64,000 bases of DNA from Marinobacter sediminicola (lineage in GTDB: Bacteria; Pseudomonadota; Gammaproteobacteria; Pseudomonadales; Oleiphilaceae). Shown here piece after piece: positions 16,466-24,623 of the stretch. The stretch covers positions 1 to 64,000 of the forward strand of contig NZ_JAVIXR010000004.1 in the NCBI RefSeq assembly GCF_031157525.1, in the 5' to 3' direction. The notes below the pieces were generated by a model. That model saw only the letters and a program-made list of their open reading frames with translations. It had not been told where the DNA came from and searched no databases. A program made the position numbers and the translations under genes. Each line of letters begins with the position of its first letter. Position 1 is the first letter of the stretch.

Positions 16466-17245
16466 ATGGATAAAATTCGCCGCGCTCTGCTAGGGCAGAT
16501 TGCCAAACTGACCGCCGGAGCAGCGCTCGTTCCTTTAAGCAGCATTACTTCTGCGGACATTAACGACCAGCCTCCGCGCCGAGAAGGGGATCCGGAGAGG
16601 CGCTATGCGATGCTGATTGATCTAAGGGCGTGTATCGGATGCCAGGCTTGTACTGCTTCCTGTCATATCGAAAACGAAGCACCGCTCGGCAACTTCCGCA
16701 CCATTGTCTCGCAATATGAAGTGGAGCACGAAGAAACGGGCAACACTGCCACCTTCATGCTGCCGCGCTTGTGCAATCACTGCGAGAATCCGCCGTGTGT
16801 TCCTGTGTGCCCTGTACAGGCAACCTTTCAGCGTGAGGACGGCATTGTTGTCGTCGACAACGAGGCATGTGTGGGCTGTGCCTACTGCGTGCAGGCTTGC
16901 CCATACGACGCCCGGTTTATCAATGAGTACACCCAAACCGCTGACAAGTGCACTTTCTGCGCGCATCGCTTGGATGTCGGCCTGCTGCCGGCCTGTGTGG
17001 AATCCTGTGTGGGTGGTGCCCGTATTATTGGCGACATACGCGACCCGGACAGCCAGATCAGCCGCATGATGAAAGAGCACTACGGCGAGCTAATGGTACT
17101 CAAGCCGGAAATGGGCACAGCTCCGCATGTGTTCTATTTGGGTATGGACGAGCGGTTCGTATCCCGCCCAGACGCCAAGCCCGCAATCTGGGATGTTCGA
17201 GACCAACAAGGTGAGGAGATTGGCTATGAATTCAGCGGTCATTGA
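16466..17245 (+). CDS. ttrB: Tetrathionate reductase subunit B-like 4x[4Fe-4S] ferredoxin
   Basis: TtrB carries electrons between the quinol-oxidising membrane subunit and the molybdenum subunit. The ATG at 16466 has GGAG seven bases upstream and gives 259 residues; the ATG at 16451 lacks such a site. The N-terminus has a twin-arginine-like sequence, IRRALLGQIAKLTAGAALVP, as in TtrB proteins. Four cysteine groups follow: C56/59/62/66, C103/106/111/115, C135/138/141/145 and C162/165/177/181, the DmsB/NrfC/TtrB pattern for four clusters. It overlaps ttrC by 20 bases. Assignment to tetrathionate rather than another sulfur oxyanion rests on the ttrB-ttrC-ttrA context and on TtrA. Confidence 0.85.
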   Translation: MDKIRRALLGQIAKLTAGAALVPLSSITSADINDQPPRREGDPERRYAMLIDLRACIGCQACTASCHIENEAPLGNFRTIVSQYEVEHEETGNTATFMLPRLCNHCENPPCVPVCPVQATFQREDGIVVVDNEACVGCAYCVQACPYDARFINEYTQTADKCTFCAHRLDVGLLPACVESCVGGARIIGDIRDPDSQISRMMKEHYGELMVLKPEMGTAPHVFYLGMDERFVSRPDAKPAIWDVRDQQGEEIGYEFSGH

Positions 17246-18335
17246 GGTTCTGGCACCTCGTTATGGCATTGCCTGGTACCCATGGGCAGTCCAGTACTTT
17301 TTCCTGATTGCGATCTCATACTCGTCGCTGCTGTTGACGGTGCCGGGTTTGCTGTTCGGCAAGAAGAATTATGAGTCGCTGGCGAAAGTGGCCCTGTTGG
17401 TCACCGTGAGTTGCACTCTCGTAGGGCCGGTAGCTTTGCTGGCGGACCTGCATCAGCCGCTGCGGTTTTGGCATTTCTACGCGAACCTCACACCCTGGTC
17501 GTGGATGTCCATAGGCAGCTTGTTGCTACCCGTGTATCTCATACTGGTTGTGGTCTATGCATGGCTCGCATGGCGGCCGGCCATGCAGGTGCAGGCCCAA
17601 GGTGAAGGGTGGATAGCTAAGCTCTCGGGCTGGGTCAGCTTGGGGCAATGGTGTGCGCCTCGCTGGATGCTGGTAGTTGCGGGGCTTGGTGCGCTCGTTC
17701 TGTCTGTTGGCATCATGGTCTATACCGGTGCGGAAGTGGCGATCGTTAAAGCCCGTCCTCTCTGGAATACCTACTGGCTCCCCGTCATGTTCGTGCTGAC
17801 CGGCTTGGTCGCAGCGGCGGGATTGGTGATTCTGATTAACCGCCTGATGACAGGTAACGATCAGGAGGTTAACGAGCAGAGTCTGAAAGTCATCTTCGTG
17901 ACCATGGTTCTCTCTGCCCTGGTCGCTGCGCTCTGGGTTTCTGAAGGTATTACCGGCTTCAGCCCCTCGGTTGAGCAGGCCTTTGCGTCGCTGCAGAGAA
18001 ACCCCGAGTGGCGTGCCGTCGCGATCTACGGCTTGTTGGTAGGGGTGGCGCTCACACTCAGTGCCATCGCTATGCTGCGGCGTCCCGGCTGGATAGGGCG
18101 TTCCTGGCTAGCAGGCCTGTTGGCGGTGCACATCGGCTGGACGTTTCGCTGGATGGTACTGATGGAAGTGCAAACCGTGGCCAAAAACACGGCGGGCTAC
18201 TACCACTACGCCATTGAGGCTGGTTCCAGCGGGTTGATGGGCATTATCGGAACCTTCGGGCTCTGGCTAGCCGCACTGCTGATTATCGATATTCTGGTGC
18301 CCTGGAAGAAGAGTCTCCAGGCAAGCACCCACTGA
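17226..18335 (+). CDS. ttrC: Tetrathionate reductase subunit C-like NrfD membrane protein
   Basis: This polytopic membrane subunit probably oxidises quinol and anchors the complex. The ATG at 17226, with GAGGAG about eight bases upstream, gives 369 residues beginning MNSAVIEVLAPRYGIAWYPW. The longer frame from 17127 lies inside ttrB and is not the gene. About nine hydrophobic segments are visible, including YFFLIAISYSSLLLTVPGLLF, WMSIGSLLLPVYLILVVVY and IGTFGLWLAALLIIDILV. The motif DLHQPLRFWHFYANLTPWSWMSIGS is typical of NrfD/TtrC proteins. The gene overlaps ttrB by 20 bases and ends 22 bases before ttrA, so the three form one operon. Confidence 0.85.
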   Translation: MNSAVIEVLAPRYGIAWYPWAVQYFFLIAISYSSLLLTVPGLLFGKKNYESLAKVALLVTVSCTLVGPVALLADLHQPLRFWHFYANLTPWSWMSIGSLLLPVYLILVVVYAWLAWRPAMQVQAQGEGWIAKLSGWVSLGQWCAPRWMLVVAGLGALVLSVGIMVYTGAEVAIVKARPLWNTYWLPVMFVLTGLVAAAGLVILINRLMTGNDQEVNEQSLKVIFVTMVLSALVAALWVSEGITGFSPSVEQAFASLQRNPEWRAVAIYGLLVGVALTLSAIAMLRRPGWIGRSWLAGLLAVHIGWTFRWMVLMEVQTVAKNTAGYYHYAIEAGSSGLMGIIGTFGLWLAALLIIDILVPWKKSLQASTH

Positions 18336-18357
18336 CAGATATTTTCGGAGCGAGATT

Positions 18358-21300
18358 ATGGACAAGAATCGTCGTAATTTCCTGAAGGGGGCAGCCGCTG
18401 CCGGCGGTGTCGCAACTTTCGCGGCGGGCTACTATGGCCCGCTGGAAAAAATGGGCAAGGGCCTGGTGAACGGTACTTCTGGTGTAGCTACGGCGGATCG
18501 GCTGCACGGCAACAGCTTGGCACCTGAATACTCGGTTGATCCCAAAACCGGAGAAGTAGTGCTTAATCCGGATCAGCGCATCGCTTTTACCGTCTGTTAT
18601 GGCTGTACCACCAAATGTGGCGTGCGGGTTCGTATCGATAACAACGAGGAAAAGGTTCTGCGGGTATCGGGTAACCCATACCACCCGTTGTCCTCTGACG
18701 AGCATCTGGATGAAAGCACTCCGGTGCTGGAAGCCTTTCAGCGTATGAGCAGCTTTCAGGATCAAGGCCAGCTTAACCGGTCGACTGCATGTGCCCGTGG
18801 TAACGCGGCAATGTCACAGCTGACCAGCGACCAGCGAGTACTGAAGTGCCTCAAACGAACCGGCCCTCGTGGAAGCAATCAGTGGGAAAGCATTCCCTTT
18901 GAGCAGTTGCTGGACGAAATTGTGGCTGGCGGTAACCTGTTTGGAGAAGGTGAGGTTGAAGGCCTGCGCTCTATCCGTGATGTGAAAACACCACTGGATC
19001 CGGAGAATCCCGAGTACGGCCCCAAGTCAAACCAGTTGCTGGTGATGGAGGCAACGGATTACGGACGGTCGGCGTTGCTTAAGCGCTTTGCATTCAATGC
19101 TTTTGGAACCCGAAACTACGGGCATCATGGCGCCTATTGTGGTCTGGCGTTCCGTATGGGCTCTGGCGCGCTGATGAATGATCTGGCGAAGAATGCCCAC
19201 GTGAAGCCGGATTATGCCAACGTAAAGTTTGCCTTGTTTATCGGAACCGCGCCCAGCCAGGCGGGTAACCCGTTCAAGCGTCAGGGCCGCTTGCTGGCGC
19301 AAGCCCGTACGACAGGCAATATGGAATATGTGCTGGTTGACCCCGCACTGACTGCCGCTGCATCCCATTCCGCCAGTGACCGTAACCGTTGGGTGTCTAT
19401 CCTGCCGGGTACCGATACTGCCTTTGCCATGGCATTGATTCGCTGGATGCTGGTGAACGAAGCCTATGCCAAAGATTATCTGGAACTCCCTGGCAATATG
19501 GCCGCCAGTAAAGCAGGCGAGTCTGGCCACACCAACGCAACGCACTTGGTGATTGACGACGATAACCACCCCCGTGCAGGTTACTTTCTGCGCCTGAGTG
19601 ACATAGCCCAGGCACAGGCCGGCGCCGATGATGATTACCCGGTCGTGGTGAACATGGCGGGCGATCTTGAAAGCTCTGAAGTAGCCACGCGCGGCCAATT
19701 ATTCGTTGAACGCACTGTGGAAACCGGTGCTGGCCCGGTACGGGTGCGTAGTTCACTGTTCAAACTGCGCCAGGAGGCCATGCGATACAGTATCGAAGAA
19801 TACGCAGAGTTCTGTGGCATTGAGCCTGATGTTATACGCAATCTGGCCAAGCGCTTCACAAGCTTTGGGCGTATGGCGGCAGCAGACACCCATGGCGGAA
19901 TGATGTCGGGCTCTGGCTTCTATGCCTCATACAGCATCAACATGCTGAACCTGCTGGCCGGTAGTTTTAACCAGAAGGGTGGGGTGGCCAAAGGTGGCGG
20001 AAGCTTCAACGGTGTTGGTGCTGGCCCCCGCTATAACCTTGAGGACTTCCCCGGGAAAGTTGGGCCCAAGGGCGTGTTCCTTTCGCGCTCGCGTTTCCCC
20101 TATGAGAAAACCAATGAATACAAACGCCGTGTGGCCGCGGGCGAGTCTCCTTATCCGGCTGCTGCACCCTGGCGTTCGCTGGCTCCACCCATTCTCACTG
20201 AACACCTGCTTTCTGGCCTTGAAGGGTACCCCTACAAGATCAAAGCGATGATAGGGGTTATGGCTAACCCCATGTATGGCCAGGCAGGCCTGACCTCTTT
20301 GCTGGAAGAAAAACTGAAAGATCCCTGGAATATTGGTTTGTATGTGGCTGTAGACGGTTTCATTAACGAAACCAACCGTTTTGCAGACTACGTAGTGCCG
20401 GATTCGGTTATGTATGAGGTTTGGGGCTTCACCGGCGCCTGGAGTGGCACTCTGACCAAAATGACCACTGCTTGTTGGCCGGTTGTTGAGCCTCGTCAGG
20501 CCAAAACCGCTGCGGGTGAGCCGGTATGCATGGACAATTTCTTTATTGAGCTGGGTAAGCGCCTTGAGTTGCCGGGTTTTGGTGATAATTCCATTGAGGG
20601 GGCAGGTGGCCAGATGCACGGCCTGAATCGCGCCGAGGATTTTTATCTGCGCGCGGCGGCCAATATCGCCATGGCTGGAACGCCTTTGCCGGTGGCCAAT
20701 GACGAAGACATCCATGCCAGTGGTATTGAAGCATTGCTGGATCGAATCAAAAGCACGGTAGCCGGAGATGAAGTTGGCCCTGTGGCTCACTTGTACTCCC
20801 GTGGTGGCCGTTTTGAAACCATGGAGAAGGCCTATGACAAGGATAAGCTCGGCCATGCCTGGAAGCGCCCTTTGTGCGTTTACAATGAGGCAGTGGGTAC
20901 GGCAATCGACAGCTACAGTGGAAAGCGACTGGTGGGGACACCCACGCACCATGCGCCGAGGTTCTGGGATGGCTCTCTGTTAAGAGACCACTACCCGGAG
21001 AGCGAATGGCCATTGCTGGCTTTCTCGTTCAAATCGAACCTGATGAACTCCTACGCCATTGGCCTTGAGCGTCTGCGCATGATCAAGCCTTACAACCCGG
21101 TGCTTTTGCATCGCAACGATGCTGAGAAGTTCGGTGTGCGTCACGGGGACACCATCAGTATTGAAAGCCCCGGCGGCAAGGTTCTGGCGCTGGCGTTGGT
21201 AGGGGATAACGTGCACGAAGGCGCACTCGGTATTGAGCATGGCTACGGCCACCGCGAACTGGGTGCTGCAAGCCACATCATTGATGGTGAAGAGCGTGCC

Positions 21301-21459
21301 GGCAATCCCTATCTCGCGGCAGGTGTGAACATCAACGATCTGGGTTTCTCGGATCCCACCCGCAAAGACGGCACAGCGACCTGGCTGGAAAACGTCAGCG
21401 GTGCATCTGTTCGACAGGGATTGCCGGTGCGGGTGCGTGTGGTAGAGGGTATGGTCTGA
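18358..21459 (+). CDS. ttrA: Tetrathionate reductase subunit A-like molybdopterin oxidoreductase
   Basis: This is the catalytic subunit of a periplasmic DMSO-reductase-family enzyme, 1033 residues, the length of TtrA. It has a Tat signal (NRRNFLKGAAAAGGVATFAAG, about 4-24). A [4Fe-4S] site has C80, C83, C87 and C145, with TVCYGCTTKCGVRVRIDN. C261 in GAYCGLAFRMGSG is the likely molybdenum ligand. Molybdopterin-binding regions follow, and the C-terminal domain contains FSFKSNLMNSYAIGLERL. The CYGCTTKCGVRVRIDN block is characteristic of TtrA. The related arsenate, thiosulfate or polysulfide reductases are alternatives but usually have a different cysteine context. No ttrRS regulator pair is adjacent; an FNR/ANR-type box precedes the operon. 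It is convergent with dsbG. Confidence 0.86.
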   Translation: MDKNRRNFLKGAAAAGGVATFAAGYYGPLEKMGKGLVNGTSGVATADRLHGNSLAPEYSVDPKTGEVVLNPDQRIAFTVCYGCTTKCGVRVRIDNNEEKVLRVSGNPYHPLSSDEHLDESTPVLEAFQRMSSFQDQGQLNRSTACARGNAAMSQLTSDQRVLKCLKRTGPRGSNQWESIPFEQLLDEIVAGGNLFGEGEVEGLRSIRDVKTPLDPENPEYGPKSNQLLVMEATDYGRSALLKRFAFNAFGTRNYGHHGAYCGLAFRMGSGALMNDLAKNAHVKPDYANVKFALFIGTAPSQAGNPFKRQGRLLAQARTTGNMEYVLVDPALTAAASHSASDRNRWVSILPGTDTAFAMALIRWMLVNEAYAKDYLELPGNMAASKAGESGHTNATHLVIDDDNHPRAGYFLRLSDIAQAQAGADDDYPVVVNMAGDLESSEVATRGQLFVERTVETGAGPVRVRSSLFKLRQEAMRYSIEEYAEFCGIEPDVIRNLAKRFTSFGRMAAADTHGGMMSGSGFYASYSINMLNLLAGSFNQKGGVAKGGGSFNGVGAGPRYNLEDFPGKVGPKGVFLSRSRFPYEKTNEYKRRVAAGESPYPAAAPWRSLAPPILTEHLLSGLEGYPYKIKAMIGVMANPMYGQAGLTSLLEEKLKDPWNIGLYVAVDGFINETNRFADYVVPDSVMYEVWGFTGAWSGTLTKMTTACWPVVEPRQAKTAAGEPVCMDNFFIELGKRLELPGFGDNSIEGAGGQMHGLNRAEDFYLRAAANIAMAGTPLPVANDEDIHASGIEALLDRIKSTVAGDEVGPVAHLYSRGGRFETMEKAYDKDKLGHAWKRPLCVYNEAVGTAIDSYSGKRLVGTPTHHAPRFWDGSLLRDHYPESEWPLLAFSFKSNLMNSYAIGLERLRMIKPYNPVLLHRNDAEKFGVRHGDTISIESPGGKVLALALVGDNVHEGALGIEHGYGHRELGAASHIIDGEERAGNPYLAAGVNINDLGFSDPTRKDGTATWLENVSGASVRQGLPVRVRVVEGMV

Positions 21460-21475
21460 TATTTGAGAGGATAAC

Positions 21476-21494
21476 GGCCCAGCGATGCTGGGCC
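21476..21494. terminator. Hairpin between convergent ttrA and dsbG
   Basis: GGCCCAGC (21476-21483) and GCTGGGCC (21487-21494) form a perfect eight-base stem with a GAT loop. No strong T-run follows on either strand. The position between convergent genes suggests bidirectional termination. Confidence 0.5.
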
Positions 21495-21510
21495 AGAATC
21501 TCTGAATTGT

Positions 21511-22302
21511 TCAGGGTTTTGGGCTACCCATAATGGCTTCCATTTCATCGGAACGCGGCGCACCCTGTTTCATCTGGATGGAGCCATCAGCTCCTTTGTA
21601 GTAGGTGCTTGGTGTAGCACTCAGCCCCAAGTCAGACATCAGTCGGTTGTTCTGTCTGATTTTTTTCGCATGCGCACTGACGATGTTGCGATCCACGGTA
21701 ACGCCACCCTGAGCATGATTTTGCTGGTTTTCTTTCAGAGCTTCACTGGGGTTGTTTGAGCCCAGGATTGTCGCGGCCTTGGGCAGACTGTCCTGTGCCA
21801 GTATGCCCACCATTACGTGCCGGAGTTGCACCTTGCCTGCATCAATCCAGGGCTCCGCGGCTTGGCGGAATCTGTGACAGAACGGGCAGTTAGGGTCGGT
21901 AAAGGTGTAGACAATAATCGGCGCATCGGCATTGCCATCACGCACCCAGTTGGCTTTTTCAATCTCACCCCAGGCTTTTTCGTTCTGAGGTCCCACTACC
22001 AATTCCTGTATTTTCGGAGTTGTCAGGTTCTCGCCGCTACTATTCAGCATGTTGCCTACGATCACGTGTTCTTTGTCTGGCGTTAAATAAAACGCAACCG
22101 GGCCACCCTGCATGCTGCCAACATAGCCGGTCATGCCTCCAGGGCCCTCAAAGGTCGCCTCGATAGTAACGCCACGGTCAACCAGAAGCTGAACCGGGCC
22201 AGGAAGTCTCTCTTGTGCCAGCGCGGGAAGGCTTAGCAGGCTGCTAGTGACCAGCGCTGCTGCAAGCAGAGATCGCTTCTGAGAATAGTTTAACAAACGC
22301 AT
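21511..22302 (-). CDS. dsbG: Thiol:disulfide interchange protein DsbG
   Basis: DsbG is a periplasmic disulfide isomerase/reductase that protects single cysteines from sulfenylation. The 263-residue protein has a signal peptide (RSLLAAALVTSSLLSLPALA, about 10-29). An N-terminal dimerisation domain follows, then a thioredoxin-fold domain with the active site C139-P-F-C142 in FTDPNCPFCHRF. The cis-Pro loop LSATPSTYY comes near residue 235. Conserved DsbG features include TGYVGSMQGGPVAFYLTPD and a GLSATPS segment. The gene lies directly upstream of the Lgt-like/TlpA gene's 3' end (20-base gap) on the same strand, so both are probably one unit, with the fusion gene first. A similar pairing occurs near PA2476-PA2477 of P. 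aeruginosa. Confidence 0.9.
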   Translation of the reverse strand: MRLLNYSQKRSLLAAALVTSSLLSLPALAQERLPGPVQLLVDRGVTIEATFEGPGGMTGYVGSMQGGPVAFYLTPDKEHVIVGNMLNSSGENLTTPKIQELVVGPQNEKAWGEIEKANWVRDGNADAPIIVYTFTDPNCPFCHRFRQAAEPWIDAGKVQLRHVMVGILAQDSLPKAATILGSNNPSEALKENQQNHAQGGVTVDRNIVSAHAKKIRQNNRLMSDLGLSATPSTYYKGADGSIQMKQGAPRSDEMEAIMGSPKP

Positions 22303-22322
22303 ATTGGGGCTCCAGGTCAGGT

Positions 22323-23138
22323 TCAGTCCGCGCTAAAGCTTCGGAGATTGTGAGCAAGGGATGCTTTCGACAGTTCGCCCAAGTGGGCATTTACCTGCTT
22401 GCCGTCAGCATCGTAGAAGAGGGTTGTTGGCAAGGCTTGGCTGCCTGTTGTGCGGCCAAGGCTGGCGCCGGTGTCAGTAAGGACATTGTTCAGCGAGAGC
22501 TTGTGCTGGTTTATGAACTGAGCAATGGTTTCAGGGTATTCACCCTGATTTACAAACACAAAGGTAATGTCCGGGTTTTCCAGTTGGGCCTGTTCCAGTA
22601 CAGGCATCTCCCGGATGCAGGGTGGGCACCAGGTTGCCCACAGGTTGACCACAATGGGCTTGCCTTTTGCCGCTTCCTGAAGCGTTACCGGCGTGCCGTC
22701 CATCAGGCTGAAACTACTTTGAGGCATGCTTCTGGAGCTGCTTTCGACCAATGTGACCAGCAGCGATATGGAACCCCAGGTTAGCATCCCGGTTGCTACA
22801 GCAACCGATAGTGGTTTGCGGATACTGGCGTGTCGCCAGAGTTTCCAGGCAGTCAGCGCAATGGCGCCGAGCACACCGGCGACAATATGAAAGCCGCCAT
22901 CCCGAATATCGACGATGCCCCACAGGTTATCCTGATAGTACTCGAAGTACTGGATTACAAAGCCGACTCGCGCCGCAACCATGGAGGCCAGAAAAATATC
23001 AGATAGGGTTCCGGCAATAGGCACGCCGTGTTTTCGCCCGCTGATCGCACCAACAACCAGCGCAAGCACGAAAGCGCCAAGCAACAGAACATGCCCCAAA
23101 GACAGGCTTAGCGGGCCTAAACTAACCGATAGCATCAT
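22323..23138 (-). CDS. Lgt-like membrane domain fused to TlpA-type thioredoxin
   Basis: The protein has 271 residues. The first 130 contain four hydrophobic segments resembling prolipoprotein diacylglyceryl transferase (FLASMVAARVGFVIQYFEYY and GGFHIVAGVLGAIA correspond to Lgt blocks). Length and missing catalytic sections make lipoprotein transferase activity unlikely. Residues 140-271 are a periplasmic TlpA/ResA-type thioredoxin with WATWCPPC (C171, C174) and the cis-Pro region SQALPTTLFYD. It is likely a membrane-anchored reductase that passes electrons to DsbG, encoded 20 bases downstream. The role is inferred from domains and neighbour; no DsbD-type electron donor is in the window. Confidence 0.82.
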   Translation of the reverse strand: MMLSVSLGPLSLSLGHVLLLGAFVLALVVGAISGRKHGVPIAGTLSDIFLASMVAARVGFVIQYFEYYQDNLWGIVDIRDGGFHIVAGVLGAIALTAWKLWRHASIRKPLSVAVATGMLTWGSISLLVTLVESSSRSMPQSSFSLMDGTPVTLQEAAKGKPIVVNLWATWCPPCIREMPVLEQAQLENPDITFVFVNQGEYPETIAQFINQHKLSLNNVLTDTGASLGRTTGSQALPTTLFYDADGKQVNAHLGELSKASLAHNLRSFSAD

Positions 23139-23258
23139 CGCTCCTTGTTTATAACTTTATAACTGGCGGGCATACGACCCGAAGATCTCCCATGAGTTCC
23201 TTTTTCAGGCTATTGTTAGGCTCAATAGTTTGTTTTTTAAGGATGACTGGATACAAGC

Positions 23259-23990
23259 ATGTTGTTGAATTGCGATATTGGTGAGAGTTTTGGTGCCTGG
23301 ACGATGGGGCTGGATGAGCAGGTTATGCCTTATATTGACCAGGCAAACATTGCCTGCGGCTTTCATGCCGGTGACCCTTTAGTTATGCAAAACACCGTTC
23401 GCTTGGCGCTGCAGCATAACGTGGCTCTGGGTGCCCATCCTGCCTACCCGGATCTTCAGGGCTTTGGTCGCCGCTCCATGAAGTGCAGCCCGGAAGAAAT
23501 TCACGCCATGGTGCTTTACCAGGTAGGTGCCTTGAGCCAGATGGCTACAGCGCAGGGCGGCAAGCTCAGTTACGTCAAACCCCACGGTGCACTCTATAAC
23601 GACATGATGCGGGATGAAGCGGTGCTCACGGCGATTCTTGGAGCGCTTGGTCAGACCTCTGGCAAGCTTGCACTCATGGCGATGACAACGGCTGATAATC
23701 AGCCATTAAAGGCGTTGTGTGCGGAGTATGGCGTTGAGTTATTACTGGAAGCCTTCGCGGATCGTGCATACGACGAAAAAGGGTACATTGTTCCTCGCCG
23801 CATCGCGGGGGCCGTACATCACGATACGGACATTATTCTGCGCCAGGCAAAAGCGATTGCTGAAGGGGACACCATCTCGACGATTAACGGAAAATTGCTC
23901 ACTCTGGAAGCAGATACTCTGTGTGTTCACGGCGACAACCCCGAGTCGGTTGCCGCCGTGCGAGCTATTCGTCAGGCGCTTACCACATAA
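23259..23990 (+). CDS. pxpA: LamB/YcsF family protein, 5-oxoprolinase subunit A
   Basis: PxpA, with PxpB and PxpC, hydrolyses 5-oxoproline to glutamate at the cost of ATP. The 243-residue sequence has the family signature: [13 protein letters not shown] at the start, [16 protein letters not shown] (about 29-44), [15 protein letters not shown], and [11 protein letters not shown]. The length is normal (about 245-255). Unusually, no pxpB or pxpC lies next to it; those subunits may be elsewhere or the protein may act alone. The gene ends by overlapping the convergent yaiL gene by 11 bases. The ATG at 23259 lacks a strong Shine-Dalgarno but matches the family N-terminus. Confidence 0.88.
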   Translation: MLLNCDIGESFGAWTMGLDEQVMPYIDQANIACGFHAGDPLVMQNTVRLALQHNVALGAHPAYPDLQGFGRRSMKCSPEEIHAMVLYQVGALSQMATAQGGKLSYVKPHGALYNDMMRDEAVLTAILGALGQTSGKLALMAMTTADNQPLKALCAEYGVELLLEAFADRAYDEKGYIVPRRIAGAVHHDTDIILRQAKAIAEGDTISTINGKLLTLEADTLCVHGDNPESVAAVRAIRQALTT

Positions 23991-24516
23991 GGTCGTCGGG
24001 AATTTCATACCCTGCGTATGGATCATCGTCACCCACATCGTCTGTCTTGCGGTCGTGGAGCACAACCACTGCCTGCGCATCACGTTCGATAATCTTGCGC
24101 GCCACACCTTCGGCCACAATCTCATACTGATCACTTACCGACACGATAGCCAGGCGGCCACGGGATAGCTGGTCGGCCATGGTGTCGTCGACATACATTT
24201 TTTTGATCTTTTTGTCGTGAACGAATTGATATGAGGTTTCACCCCGGCTGCGGTCCAGCCGATTGGTCTCCACCAACTGGCGAATCTGGGCCTGAACGGC
24301 CTTCTTTTCTGCTTCCTGTTGACGTTTAAGATTCAGCTGACGGTCACGCTCGGCTTTTTCCTCCCGTGCCTGGCGAGCACGAACCTCGGTCTCATTAACC
24401 TGCACGGCGCCTTTGGGTTGCTGTTTGCGCTGCTTGTGTTTTTCATTGCGAATAGCTTTGGCCTTTTTTTGATCGGCCAAGCCCGCTTTCAATAGCTGAT
24501 CCTGCAGGGACGCCAT
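23980..24516 (-). CDS. yaiL: YaiL family (DUF2058) protein
   Basis: This 178-residue soluble protein is of unknown function and belongs to the YaiL/DUF2058 family, often described as nucleoprotein or polysome-associated. It starts [20 protein letters not shown], has a long charged, Lys/Arg/Gln-rich helix (about 15-85, likely coiled coil), then [27 protein letters not shown] and a C-terminal beta-rich part ending YEIPDDLMW, all typical. Its stop codon lies inside the 3' end of pxpA. It is divergent from dbpA, another gene linked to ribosomes. Confidence 0.88.
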   Translation of the reverse strand: MASLQDQLLKAGLADQKKAKAIRNEKHKQRKQQPKGAVQVNETEVRARQAREEKAERDRQLNLKRQQEAEKKAVQAQIRQLVETNRLDRSRGETSYQFVHDKKIKKMYVDDTMADQLSRGRLAIVSVSDQYEIVAEGVARKIIERDAQAVVVLHDRKTDDVGDDDPYAGYEIPDDLMW

Positions 24517-24623
24517 GGGATAACTCCGTTAATTGGTCATGAATTCTGGTATTCTATGGCGCTAGTATACGCCCTCGTGCTTACCTTCTTAACCAGCAAC
24601 CGCTGATTCCGGGATTTTCTTGT

